Part shown: positions 35,410-45,400 of the stretch, in pieces
Position numbering within the stretch: the stretch's first letter is position 1
Layout: every line of letters starts with the position of its first letter
Source: Arthrobacter sp. U41
GTDB taxonomy: Bacteria > Actinomycetota > Actinomycetes > Actinomycetales > Micrococcaceae
Length of the DNA stretch: 64,000 nucleotides
Assembly (NCBI RefSeq): GCF_007679325.1
Contig: NZ_VEGI01000001.1
Coordinates: forward strand, 620,001 to 684,000
Direction: 5' to 3'
Notes under the pieces: generated by a model
Told to the model about the DNA's origin: nothing
Database searches by the model: none
The model's input: only the letters and a program-made list of their open reading frames with translations
Translations under genes and position numbers: made by a program

Positions 35410-36012
35410 TTAGGACAGCTTGGCCGGCAGCGTTTTCGGCTTGAAGCTGGGCCGGGTCGCCTCGAACGCGGTGATGTCTTCCTCGTGCTGAAGGGTCAGG
35501 CCGATGTCGTCCAGGCCCTCGAGGAGGCGCCAGCGGGTGTAGTCGTCGATCTCGAACGGCGCCACGATGTTGCCGCACCGTACGGTCTTGGAGACGAGGT
35601 CCACGGTGACCGCGGTGCCGGGGGCGTTCTCCAGTTCCTTCCAGATGAGTTCAATGTCATCCTGGGCCACTTCGGCGGCGAGCAGGCCCTGCTTGCCGGA
35701 GTTGCCGCGGAAGATGTCCGCGAAGCGGGAGGACAGCACGGTCTTGAAGCCGTAGTCCTTCAGTGCCCAGACGGCGTGCTCGCGGGAGGAACCGGTGCCG
35801 AAGTCCGGGCCGGCCACCAGCACGGAGCCGGTGTTGAACGGTTCCTGGTTGAGGATGAACGCCGGGTCCTTGCGCCAGCCCGCGAACAAGGCGTCCTCGA
35901 AGCCGGTGCGGGTGATGCGCTTGAGGTAGACGGCAGGGATGATCTGGTCCGTGTCGACGTTGCTCTGGCGCAGCGGGACGCCGACGCCGGTGTGGGTGGT
36001 GAACTTTTCCAT
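35410..36012 (-). CDS. leuD: 3-isopropylmalate dehydratase small subunit
   Basis: A 200-residue swivel-domain subunit of isopropylmalate isomerase in leucine synthesis. It has [16 protein letters not shown] and [17 protein letters not shown], which complete the active site built on LeuC. ATG 36010-36012 (MEKFTTHTG) is the standard start; the longer open frame upstream overlaps leuC and is not used. It lies 58 bases downstream of leuC. Confidence 0.96.
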   Translation of the reverse strand: MEKFTTHTGVGVPLRQSNVDTDQIIPAVYLKRITRTGFEDALFAGWRKDPAFILNQEPFNTGSVLVAGPDFGTGSSREHAVWALKDYGFKTVLSSRFADIFRGNSGKQGLLAAEVAQDDIELIWKELENAPGTAVTVDLVSKTVRCGNIVAPFEIDDYTRWRLLEGLDDIGLTLQHEEDITAFEATRPSFKPKTLPAKLS

Positions 36013-36070
36013 GGCGGATCCTTCGGTGCTGGGTGGATCAGGTGCTGTGCGGATCAGGGACTGTGGGACG

Positions 36071-37525
36071 CTACGCGGCGTCGGTGCTGAGCGCGGCGGA
36101 TTCCGGCGCAGGGTCCAGGTCCGAGGGGGAACTGAGGGTGCCGCGCACCGCCGTCGCCGCCGCCACCACCGGGGAGACCAGATGGGTGCGTCCACCCTTG
36201 CCCTGGCGGCCCTCGAAGTTGCGGTTCGATGTGGAGGCGCAGCGTTCCCCCGGTTCCAGCTGGTCCGGGTTCATGCCCAGGCACATGGAGCAGCCGGCGA
36301 AGCGCCACTCGGCACCGAAGTCCTTGAAGACCTTGTCCAGGCCCTCGGCCTCGGCCTCGAGGCGGACCCGGGCGGAGCCCGGCACCACGAGCATCCGGAC
36401 GTTGGGGTCCTTGGTGCGGCCGCGGATGATGTCCGCCGCGGCGCGGAGGTCCTCCATCCGGGAGTTGGTGCAGGACCCCAGGAAGACCGTGTCCACCCGG
36501 ATCTCCTTCATGGGGGTGCCGGCCTCCAGTCCCATGTACTGCAGCGCGCGTTCCGCCGCGGCCTTGGCGTTCTCGTCACCGAAGTCCTCGGGGGACGGCA
36601 CCTTGGCGGACAGGGACACACCCTGGCCGGGGTTGGTCCCCCACGTCACGAACGGTTCCAGGGTGTCGGCGTCGAGGTCCACCTCGACGTCGAACGTTGC
36701 GTCGTCCTCGGAGCGCAGGGTGTCCCAATACTCGACGGCGGCGTCCCACTCAGCGCCCTGCGGGGCGTGCGGGCGGCCGAACATGTAGTCGTACGTGGTC
36801 TGGTCCGGGGCGACGAGCCCGGCACGGGCGCCGGCTTCGATGGACATGTTGCAGATGGTCATCCGGGCTTCCATGGACAGCGCCCGGATCGCGGAGCCGC
36901 GGTACTCGAGCACGAAGCCCTGTCCCCCGCCGGTGCCGATCTTGGCGATGACGGCCAGGATGATGTCCTTGGCGGAAACGCCGGGCTTCAGGGTGCCCTC
37001 GACGTTTATGGCCATGGTCTTGAACGGCTTCAGGGACAGCGTCTGGGTGGCCATGACGTGCTCCACCTCGGACGTGCCGATGCCCATCGCGAGGGCGCCG
37101 AACGCTCCGTGGGTGGAGGTGTGCGAGTCGCCGCACACCACGGTCATGCCGGGCTGGGTGAGGCCCAGCTGCGGGCCGACGACGTGGACAATACCCTGCT
37201 CGGCGTCGCCCAGGGAGTGCAGGCGGACGCCGAATTCCTGGCAGTTGTTGCGCAGGGTCTGGATCTGCGTGCGGCTGGTGAGATCGGCGATTGGCTTGTC
37301 GATGTCCAGCGTGGGAGTGTTGTGGTCCTCGGTGGCAATGGTGAGGTCAGTCCGGCGCAGCGGGCGCCCTGCCAGGCGGAGGCCCTCAAAAGCCTGCGGC
37401 GACGTCACCTCGTGCACCAGGTGGAGGTCGATAAAAAGAAGGTCGGGCTGGGCGTTGGCTCCTTCGCCGTCGCCCTTGCGCACCACGTGCGCGTCCCAGA
37501 CTTTCTCGGCCAGTGTCTTAGCCAC
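36071..37525 (-). CDS. leuC: 3-isopropylmalate dehydratase large subunit
   Basis: A 484-residue aconitase-family enzyme. The three [4Fe-4S] ligands are visible in LGSCTNSR and [26 protein letters not shown] and RNFEGRQG are also diagnostic. The last 20 residues are an extra Ala/Pro tail. It starts at GTG 37523-37525 behind GGGAG. It is transcribed away from ndgR, whose product regulates this operon in related actinobacteria. Confidence 0.96.
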   Translation of the reverse strand: MAKTLAEKVWDAHVVRKGDGEGANAQPDLLFIDLHLVHEVTSPQAFEGLRLAGRPLRRTDLTIATEDHNTPTLDIDKPIADLTSRTQIQTLRNNCQEFGVRLHSLGDAEQGIVHVVGPQLGLTQPGMTVVCGDSHTSTHGAFGALAMGIGTSEVEHVMATQTLSLKPFKTMAINVEGTLKPGVSAKDIILAVIAKIGTGGGQGFVLEYRGSAIRALSMEARMTICNMSIEAGARAGLVAPDQTTYDYMFGRPHAPQGAEWDAAVEYWDTLRSEDDATFDVEVDLDADTLEPFVTWGTNPGQGVSLSAKVPSPEDFGDENAKAAAERALQYMGLEAGTPMKEIRVDTVFLGSCTNSRMEDLRAAADIIRGRTKDPNVRMLVVPGSARVRLEAEAEGLDKVFKDFGAEWRFAGCSMCLGMNPDQLEPGERCASTSNRNFEGRQGKGGRTHLVSPVVAAATAVRGTLSSPSDLDPAPESAALSTDAA

Positions 37526-37619
37526 GGCCTGCTCCCTTCACTGCGGTCTACGTGCTTGCCAGCTTGCTGTCTCCACTGAATCAGCACTCCCGCGTAATAC
37601 GCCAGCGTGTTGGCTTGCA

Positions 37620-37648
37620 TCTCAGATAATGAGACGGCAATATCATTA
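37620..37648. promoter_or_regulatory. Overlapping inverted repeats between leuC and ndgR (candidate NdgR operator)
   Basis: Two inverted repeats overlap here: TCTCA-N5-TGAGA at 37620-37634 and TAATGA-N10-TCATTA at 37627-37632/37643-37648. They sit in the 124-base divergent region and end one base before the ndgR start at 37650. GATAAT at 37625-37630 could be an ndgR -10 box lying inside the repeat, which would allow autorepression. IclR dimers bind such palindromes. Binding here is inferred. Confidence 0.55.
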
Positions 37649-37649
37649 C

Positions 37650-38369
37650 ATGGACAATTCTAGTGGAGTCGGTGTCATCGATAAAGCGGCCCATGTGCTT
37701 GACGCACTTGAGGCCGGCCCCACCACCCTGGCGCAGCTTGTTGCAGCCACGGGGCTGGCGAGGCCCACCGTGCACCGGCTGGCACTGGCGCTGGTCCATC
37801 ACCGGCTGGTCAGCCGCGACATCCAGGGCCGCTTTGTCCTGGGCAGCCGTCTCGTGGAGCTCGCCTCCGCCGCCGGTGAGGACCGCCTGATCGCCTCCGC
37901 CGGTCCCGTCCTGATGCAGCTCCGCGATGCCACCGGGGAAAGCGCCCAGATCTTCCGCCGGCAGGGCGACTGGCGCGTGTGCGTCGCCTCCGCGGAGCGG
38001 CCCATCGGCCTGCGCGACACCATTCCCGTCGGCACCCAATTGTCCATGAAGGCCGGCTCCGCCGCCCAGGTGCTGCTCGCGTGGGAGGACCACGACCGTC
38101 TCCTGGAGGGCCTGCAGGCCGCCCGCTTTACCCCCACGGTCCTGGCCGGGGTACGACGCCGGGGCTGGGGCCAGAGCCTCGGCGAACGGGAGCCGGGGGT
38201 CGCCTCCGTTTCGGCCCCCGTACGCGGCCCGTCCGGCCGGGTGATCGCCGCGGTGTCGATCTCCGGGCCGATCGAACGCCTCACCCGCCAGCCCGGCCGG
38301 CTGCACGCCGAAGTGGTGTGCAACGCCGCCCGTGTACTGACCGAGGCGCTGCGCAAGACCAACGACTGA
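37650..38369 (+). CDS. ndgR: IclR-family regulator of leucine biosynthesis (NdgR/LtbR)
   Basis: A 239-residue regulator with an N-terminal winged helix-turn-helix (about residues 8-65, with LVAATGLARPTVHRLA) and a C-terminal IclR effector domain (GLRDTIPVGTQLSMKAGSAAQ). The N-terminus MDNSSGVGVIDKA matches NdgR of Streptomyces as I recall it. In Streptomyces and Corynebacterium (LtbR) this protein controls leuCD from the divergent position, as seen here. No Shine-Dalgarno sequence precedes ATG 37650, and the candidate -10 box is about 20 bases upstream, so the mRNA may have a very short leader. An alternative ATG is at 37629. Confidence 0.93.
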   Translation: MDNSSGVGVIDKAAHVLDALEAGPTTLAQLVAATGLARPTVHRLALALVHHRLVSRDIQGRFVLGSRLVELASAAGEDRLIASAGPVLMQLRDATGESAQIFRRQGDWRVCVASAERPIGLRDTIPVGTQLSMKAGSAAQVLLAWEDHDRLLEGLQAARFTPTVLAGVRRRGWGQSLGEREPGVASVSAPVRGPSGRVIAAVSISGPIERLTRQPGRLHAEVVCNAARVLTEALRKTND

Positions 38370-38386
38370 CGGCATAGGCTGTCCGC

Positions 38387-38923
38387 ATGAGCAGCTATGC
38401 GGTGTTCCTGCGCGGGGTCAATGTCGGCGGCATCACCATCAGGATGGCCGACCTGAAGGAAGCCCTGAAGTCCCGTCCGTTTACCGGCGTGAAGACGCTC
38501 CTGGCCAGCGGAAACGTTGTGCTTTCGAGCGAGCTGCCGCCCGCCGGCGTCAAGGAGCAATTCGAAGCCTGCCTGCGGGAAACCTTCGGCTATGACGCCT
38601 GGGTGGTGGTGCTGGGCGCGGCCCGGGTGGCCGAACTTGTGGCGGCCTGCCCCTACCCCGCGGACGACACCTCCACCCACACCTACCTCACCCTCGGCTC
38701 GGACGCCGAAATACTGGCGGAGCTCTACGCGGCCGGTTCCGCGTTGGACGGCACTGAGCTGACCCGGCTCGGCCCGGAAGCCCTGGCCTGGCTGGCGCCG
38801 GCCGGCGGCACGCTGGACAGCCCGTTCAGCAAGCTATCCTCGAAACCCAAGTACAAGGCGTCCACCACCACCCGCAACCTGCGCACCATGATCAAGGTCC
38901 GGGACATTGCGGCACTGTTATAG
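38387..38923 (+). CDS. DUF1697-family protein
   Basis: A 178-residue protein of the DUF1697 family, recognised by the opening YAVFLRGVNVGG, LKEALKS, the TLLASGNVVLSS strand, and the terminal TTRNLRTMIKVRDIA block. The function is unknown. It starts 17 bases after ndgR and may be co-transcribed with it. No membrane or export signals are seen. Confidence 0.88.
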   Translation: MSSYAVFLRGVNVGGITIRMADLKEALKSRPFTGVKTLLASGNVVLSSELPPAGVKEQFEACLRETFGYDAWVVVLGAARVAELVAACPYPADDTSTHTYLTLGSDAEILAELYAAGSALDGTELTRLGPEALAWLAPAGGTLDSPFSKLSSKPKYKASTTTRNLRTMIKVRDIAALL

Positions 38924-38983
38924 GCGCAGCAGCCTTTTGTAGCGGAAAGCTGCAGCCGTACGGTGCCGCCGCCGCTGGGTCGG

Positions 38984-40594
38984 TCAGCGGGCCGCTTGGA
39001 GCGCCTTATTAAAGGACGCCAGCCGGCTGACCTCCAGCGCCACCGGCTCCACCACATAATCCTCCGCCACGGCCGCGACGGACCCCTTGAGCCGTTTCCG
39101 GGCCGCCGCGCCGCGTGCCCGGGCGGCGGCGCCCGCGATGAACTTCGCCAGGGCGGCCAGCACAATCCCCAGCAGCGCCCCGCCGGCAATCATGACGGTC
39201 GGCACCGGCCAGCCCTCCACCAGCGGAACGTCCGGCACGGGAAGCTGCAGATAGCCCAGCGCGGCAAGCACGCCCAGCCAGGCGAAACCGCCAAGGGCCG
39301 TCAGCAGGGCAAGCCACTGGACGATGTTGAACGGCGTCCACCACCAGGAGGTGCCGCCCGCCTTCAGCTCGGTGGACGCGATGGCCTGGTCCAAGGCATC
39401 CGGAAGCTGCTCGCGGCCTTCGCGGGCGGCGCCGCGGATGACGGCCCTCCAGGGCCCCGGGGCGCCGTCGGACGCGGCGTCGGCAAACTCCCGGACGGCG
39501 GCATCCGTGCGGGCCCGCTCCGGTGCGCCGGCCGACGGCAGGGAAGTGCGGTTCACTTCGGGGCTGCCCTCCCGGCGCAGGTTGAGGCGCCGCAGCGGAT
39601 CGGGCCGGAAGCGGACCAGCCAGCGCGTCACCGGCCATCCGGTACGGCGGGTCGCCTCCAGCCGGTACGACCGGACCACCGCGTCCACCACCACCGGTAC
39701 GTTGGCGGCGACCGCCAGCTCCTCCGCCAGCCGGGCCTTCGACGCCGCGCTGACCCCGGCCGCCCCGCCGCTGCCGGATGCCTCGGCCAGCCTGGCTGAG
39801 GCCGCCGTGACGTCCGCGCCCAGTCGCTGGGACTGGGCCTGCCGTTGCGTGGCCACCTGGCGTATGGAGGCGCGGACCTTGTCCACGCCGGTCCCTGCGA
39901 CGGCGGAGGCGCCAATGACCTGCACCTTGCCCAGCCCGTCCCGGGCCAGGATGGACTTGAGTGACTCCAGGACCGGGGGAAGGTCCCGCTCCGGGAGCCG
40001 GTCGATCTGGTTCAGCACCACCAGGGTGACGGCGCCGTGGGAGGCCAGCGGGGTGAGGAAGTCGTTGTGGACCGCGGCGTCGGCGTATTTCTGCGGATCG
40101 AGCACCCAGACCAGGACGTCCACCAGCCCCACCATCCGCTCCACGATCTGGCGGTTGGGGGCGCGGGTGGAGTCGAAGTCGGGCAGGTCCAGCAGGATCA
40201 GGCCCGTGCCTTCGTCGGCGAAACCGGGCACGGCCGCGGCATGGTGCCGGTTCCGGACGTCCAGCCAGTCCAGCAGCGGCTCGCTGCCCTCGGCGCCCCA
40301 GATGCCGGCGAGCGGCTCGGAGGTGGTGGGCCGCCGGGCGGCCGCCGTCGCGATTTCCTCGCCGCTGACGGCGTTGAAGAGGGAAGATTTTCCGCTGCCG
40401 GTGGCCCCGAAGAAGCCCACGACGGTGTGGTCGCCGGAGAGGGACCGCCGGGAACTGGCCCGGTCCAGCACCTGGAGCACCCCGTCCAGGACATCGTCCG
40501 GCAGCGCCCCCGCGGCCAGCTCGCGTGCCTCGTTCAGGGCCTCTAACCGGCGGTCCAGCTTGGAAGCCTGCGCCGCGGCGCCGTGGCGGCTCAT
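38984..40594 (-). CDS. Dynamin-like membrane GTPase (second of pair)
   Basis: A 536-residue GTPase. G1 GATGSGKSS (about residue 65), switch region RRPTTSEP, G3 DLPDFDS and G4 NQIDR are all present. Two hydrophobic helices follow late (about 425-450 and 462-485), then an Ala/Arg-rich helical tail. The layout matches the paired dynamin-like proteins of actinobacteria (DynA/DynB in Streptomyces, which act at sporulation septa); that identity is by analogy. Its ATG overlaps the stop of the upstream GTPase gene by four bases, so the two proteins are made together and probably form a complex. Confidence 0.82.
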   Translation of the reverse strand: MSRHGAAAQASKLDRRLEALNEARELAAGALPDDVLDGVLQVLDRASSRRSLSGDHTVVGFFGATGSGKSSLFNAVSGEEIATAAARRPTTSEPLAGIWGAEGSEPLLDWLDVRNRHHAAAVPGFADEGTGLILLDLPDFDSTRAPNRQIVERMVGLVDVLVWVLDPQKYADAAVHNDFLTPLASHGAVTLVVLNQIDRLPERDLPPVLESLKSILARDGLGKVQVIGASAVAGTGVDKVRASIRQVATQRQAQSQRLGADVTAASARLAEASGSGGAAGVSAASKARLAEELAVAANVPVVVDAVVRSYRLEATRRTGWPVTRWLVRFRPDPLRRLNLRREGSPEVNRTSLPSAGAPERARTDAAVREFADAASDGAPGPWRAVIRGAAREGREQLPDALDQAIASTELKAGGTSWWWTPFNIVQWLALLTALGGFAWLGVLAALGYLQLPVPDVPLVEGWPVPTVMIAGGALLGIVLAALAKFIAGAAARARGAAARKRLKGSVAAVAEDYVVEPVALEVSRLASFNKALQAAR

Positions 40595-42357
40595 GCGGAG
40601 GCCGCCAGCCGGCGCAGCGCCGCGGCATGGCCGGAGAGCACCGCCGGGGCGACCCCTCCGGAGAGCTCAAGCCGGGCCAGGAAGCGTTCCTGCTCCTCTT
40701 CGAGCAGCCGCTGGCAGCGGGTGTGGAGCTCCTCGCGGGCGGTCTTGGCAAGCCGGCGGACGGCGTCCTCACCGAACACCGCTTCCAGCAGCCGCTGCCC
40801 GACGACTGCGGTGCCGCCGGCGACGCCGACCTCCAGACCCGTCAGGCCGGCCGTCATGGAGAACACCACGATCATCAGGGCGGCACCAAGGCCGTTGACG
40901 CCGAAGGACAGCCAGCGCGCCTGCGTGCGCTTGCCCTGGCCCTCGGTCCGGATCAGCTCCATGAGGCTCCCCTGCCAGGCCCGGATCTCGGCCGCGGCCT
41001 TCTCGGCGAAGCCGTCGGAGGTCCCGGAGAGGTCGTCGCTGCCCAGCAGGTGGCGGCCGGCCGGATCGGAACGCCAGCGCCGGTCCGTGTCTTCGGCCGC
41101 GTTGGCGGCCTCATCGATGATGACGGCCTGCAGGCCCGTCTCGATCGCCGTCTCCACCCGCACCGCCGGCTCCGGTTCGCCGCGGAAGAAGGCACCCAGC
41201 CGGTCCCGGAACCGGCCGATGTTCTGCTCCATCGCCCGGAAGAACTCACCGGTGCCCACGAAGTCCTGCCAGCGGGCCAGGACCTCGCCCCGCAGCAAGG
41301 CGCCGTCACGGGTGGCCTCAAGGATACGTGCCACCGCGTCCCGGTAGGCGTCCCGGGCGTCGCCGGCCAGGGCCTCGGCAGCGCGTTCCTGCTCTCCGGC
41401 GGCCTGCGCCACCGCCTCGACACGGCTCCCCAGCGCCTTGACGGTCCCATTGAGCGTCCGCCGGGCAATGTCCGCCCGCCCGGCGGCGTCGGCGGCAAGG
41501 TCTCGCACCCAGAGACGCAACGGCTCCACGGCTGCGGGCGGAAGCATCCCCATCCCGTCCAAGGCCGCCTCGGGGACAACAAAGAGTTGTGCCCCGCCCA
41601 GGCCTTCCCGGCTGAGCATGGACTGCAGATCGGCGCTGACCTCGGTCTCGGCGGCCGGCGGGACCCGGTCCAGCACCACGGCCACCATGATGTCCCGGGA
41701 AGCGGCGTCCAGCAGCAGTCGCCAGGGGACGGCGTCGGCATAGCGGTTGGCGGTGGTGACGAACACCCACAAGTCGGCGGCCGCCAGCAGCTGCCCGGCG
41801 AGCTGGCGGTTGTCGGCGGACACCGAGTCGACGTCGGGGGCGTCCAGCAGGGCAATCCCCTGCGGCACGGCCGGATCGGCCACCAGCACCAGCGACGTGA
41901 TCGCTGCGGCGTCCGGGGTGGGACCGGCCTGGCTGGCAGGCAGCGGTTGATGGTTCACCGTGCCGCGGATCCGGCTCAGGCCGGGCAGTACCCGCTGGTC
42001 CTCGAACCACCGGGCGTCGGCGGGGTGGTGCAGCAGGATGGGCTGGCGCGTGGTAGGCCGGATGGCCCCGGCACGGGTGACGGCGTGCCCCACGAGGCCG
42101 TTGACCAGGGTCGATTTCCCGGCGCCGGTGGATCCGCCCACGACGGCGAGGAGCGGTGCGTCCAGGCTCCGGTAGCGGGGCAGGATGTAGTCCTCCAGCT
42201 GGGCCAGGGCGTTGCGGATGTCCAGCCGCGCCTCGTCCGAGCCGGGCAGGGCCAACGGGAGCGAGGCGGTCGCAAGGTCGCGCTGGACGGCTTCCAGCAG
42301 GTCAACGGCCTGGCCGTGGTTTTCTTCGAAGCTCACCGCTTCATCATGCCATTTCAT
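40591..42357 (-). CDS. Dynamin-like membrane GTPase (first of pair)
   Basis: A 588-residue GTPase with G1 GGSTGAGKST near residue 80, a G2-like IRPTTRQP, and G3 DAPDVDS. The usual G4 N/TKxD appears degenerate (VVLDRVPP), so nucleotide specificity or turnover may differ from its partner. A long helical middle region is followed by two hydrophobic helices (about 480-525). ATG 42355-42357 is taken as start; a TTG nine codons upstream is possible. It is coupled to the next GTPase by an ATGA overlap. A membrane-remodelling role at division sites is inferred from family. Confidence 0.82.
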   Translation of the reverse strand: MKWHDEAVSFEENHGQAVDLLEAVQRDLATASLPLALPGSDEARLDIRNALAQLEDYILPRYRSLDAPLLAVVGGSTGAGKSTLVNGLVGHAVTRAGAIRPTTRQPILLHHPADARWFEDQRVLPGLSRIRGTVNHQPLPASQAGPTPDAAAITSLVLVADPAVPQGIALLDAPDVDSVSADNRQLAGQLLAAADLWVFVTTANRYADAVPWRLLLDAASRDIMVAVVLDRVPPAAETEVSADLQSMLSREGLGGAQLFVVPEAALDGMGMLPPAAVEPLRLWVRDLAADAAGRADIARRTLNGTVKALGSRVEAVAQAAGEQERAAEALAGDARDAYRDAVARILEATRDGALLRGEVLARWQDFVGTGEFFRAMEQNIGRFRDRLGAFFRGEPEPAVRVETAIETGLQAVIIDEAANAAEDTDRRWRSDPAGRHLLGSDDLSGTSDGFAEKAAAEIRAWQGSLMELIRTEGQGKRTQARWLSFGVNGLGAALMIVVFSMTAGLTGLEVGVAGGTAVVGQRLLEAVFGEDAVRRLAKTAREELHTRCQRLLEEEQERFLARLELSGGVAPAVLSGHAAALRRLAASA

Positions 42358-42465
42358 GGGGGCGCCATTCGCCCGGGAGGGCAACGGGACCTCGCCTGCC
42401 GGGCGGCGGGGTCCTTTTGCAGCCGCGGGGAGGCCGGAGTGCCGCCGCCGGATGAGCCGTCACTG

Positions 42466-45400
42466 TCAGCTGATGGTGAGGGTTGATGCGACGCTGGGAA
42501 CGCCTTTGGAGTCCATGGCGAAGAGCAGATAGGTGCCCGGCACCAGGACGCCGCGATCAGCGGGTAGTTTCAGCGTTGCGGTATTGCCGGACACCGCGGT
42601 TGCCGTGACCGGGATCCGCCGCTGGTCTGTGTTGACGGTGTGGGTGACGGTCCCCATCCGCATCAGGGAGAACTTGCTGACGGGCGCCGCGGTGGTCACC
42701 GCAATCGTGTTGCCTGCCGATGCGGTGGCCGGTGCTGTCACGATCGTCGGCCGGGAGCGTTCGCTGCCGTCGTCGTTCAGGAGGTAGGGCGGTGTGAAAA
42801 TCTCGCCGTCCAGATGATTGGTGGTGCAGTTGCCGCAGAGCCCGCCGCCGCCGACGAAAATCCGGGCATCAGGGAGCAGCAGTGCGACGCTGTGGTAGGT
42901 CCGGGGAATGGCCATAGGGGCCAGGGTGGTCCACTCCCCCGTGGCCGGGTTCCAGATTTCCGGGGACATCCTGGCGTCGGTATCGCTGAACGGAACCGGA
43001 ATGGGCTGACCGCCGGCGACGAAAACCTGCCCGTCGGGCAGAGCGACACCGCTCGCGAAGGACCGGCTGACGGCCATGTCGCCGGTCCGTTCAGCGGTGA
43101 CCCCGTTGTTGATGTCGATGGTGTAGGCGCGGTCCGTGGCAGGGGTGTCGTCGTAGGCCGGTGCCCCGCCCGCGGTGAGGATCTTTCCGATGTCGTACAT
43201 CACGGCGTTGCCGTTCATGGCGTCGGCGCTGTCCGAGCGGTTCCCGGCCGAGGTGATGCTGCCGTTGCCGGTGGTGGAGATCCAGTTCATCTGGCGGCTG
43301 GGCCCGGCCTGGAACACCCGGCCGCCGGAGGCGGCGAACAGCCAGGTGTGGTTGTCGGCCCGGTACGGGCCGCGGGGATCGGCTGTCATGGTGCTGTCTA
43401 CCGGCACGTCCGTCAGGAGGCGCCAGCCGCCCTCCGCGGACCAGACTTCGCCGTGTTTGCTGCTCGAACCGCCGGACCAGGACCCGCCGATGGTGAAGAC
43501 CTCACCGGTGGAGGTGGTCACGTTGCTCTGGTAGCCGCGGGGGATCATCATGTCCGGCCCGGCGGACCACGCGTTCGTCGCGGGGTTGTAGAGGGTGGTT
43601 TTTGAGCTGTTGCTGCCGCCGCTGATCAGGATCTTCCCGTCCGGCAGCATCGAGGTCCCGGGGCAGAACATGTCATGACCGGTGTTGACCACCTGGGCCG
43701 GGCTCACAACACCGGTGGACAGGTTCAGGATGGACGCCTGGGTGTAGCCCCTGCTGCCGCCAAAAGCGGTGGGCGAATAAGCGGACCACGTCAGCATCCG
43801 GTTGCCGGGCAATAGCGCCGCTGCGGCCGGGACCAGCGGGAAGTTGATCGTCGGGCTCCAGGATCCCAGCGACGGGCCAAGGAGGTTGATCTCCGCGGCG
43901 CTGCTCCACGGGCCACGGTTGCCGGCCTCGGTGGTGGCGGTCAGTCGGACGTAGCGGGCGCTGACCGCAGTAAAGTTGACCGTCTTCTCCGCAGCGGTGT
44001 CCGGCCAGGTGCCGCTCGCGGCGTCGCTCCACGTGGTGCCGTCGTCGCTGACCGCGATCTCGAAGCGGCCGACCCGCCCGTTGGTGCCGTCCGAGCGCGA
44101 GAGGTAGCGGAGCCCCGCGAGGGTTCGCGCCGCCTTGGTGTCGATGGTGATGGTGTGCGGCAGCGGCACTGCCGGCGCCGGCGACCATCTGCTGTGCCAG
44201 ATGGTGGCGGCACTGCCGTCGAGCACATTGCCGGCCTGGCCGTTCACGCGGGCGGTCTCGGCGTCGCTGGCCGTGGCGGTCCACCCTGCGCGGGGCAGTG
44301 CGCCCGACGCCGAGACCGTTTGCCCGGCCAGCAGGTTGATCTCGGCGGCGCTGCTCCAGGGGCCGCGGTTGCCCGCCTCGGAGCTCGCAGTGAGCCGGAC
44401 GTAGCGTGCGGTCACGGCTGTGAAGGACACCGTCTTTTCCGCACTGGTGTCCGGCCAGGTGCCGCTGGCGACGTCGCTCCAGCTGGCGCCGTCGGCGCTG
44501 ACCCTGATCGAGTAGTTGCCGACGCGCCCGTTCACGCCATCCGATCGCCCGAGGTAGCGGAGCCCCGCAATGCTTCGGGTGGCCTTGGTGTCGATGGTGA
44601 TGGTGTGCGGCAGCGGTGCCGCCGGCGCCGGTGTCCACCGGCTGTGCCAGATAGTGGCCGTACTGCCGTCGAGCACGTTGCCGGCCCGGCCGTTCATGCG
44701 GGACGTCTCGGCGTCGCTGGCCGTGGCCGTCCACCCGGCGCGTGGCAGCACCCCCGATAGGGATGCCGTCTGCCCGGCGAGCAGGTTGATCTCGGCGGCG
44801 CTGCTCCAGGGTCCGCGGTTGCCGGCCTCGGACCGCGCGGTCAGCCGGACGTAACGGGCGTTCACCGCGGTGAAGGACACCGTTTTCTCGGAGGCGGTGT
44901 CCGGCATGGTTCCTGTTGAGACGATGGTCCAGGCAGTGCCGTTGGTGCTCACCCGGATTTCGAAGGTCCCCACGCGGCCGTTGGCGCCGTCGGTCCGCGG
45001 GAGAAGACGGAATCCCCCGATGCTGCGGGTGGCTTTGGTGTCGATCGTGATGCTGTGCGGCAGCGGTGCGGCCGGCGCCGGGGACCACCGGCTGTGCCAC
45101 ATCGTCGACGATTTACCGTCCAGCACGTTGCTGGCCCGGCCGTTGACGCGGGAGGTCTCGGCGTCGCTGGCCGTGGCCGTCCACCCGGTCCGCGATAAAA
45201 GAACGGGAACGGCCTCCGTCGCCGCGGCGGGCTTCGCGGCGTTATGAATGTGCGGTCCCACCAATGACGAGGATCCCTGCCCGGAGCTATGCGCGTGCAG
45301 GCCGGCCGAGCCAAACGATTTGGGCAGGGCCACCGCTCCATATCCTGCGATCAACAAGGACCCCACCAGGAAAGCCACCCACCGACGGGCCCGAAGGCGC

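Noticed and set aside
40525..42486. A 653-codon plus-strand open frame opposite the dynamin-like GTPase gene
   Set aside because: It mirrors the codon periodicity of the real minus-strand gene and has no recognisable domain.
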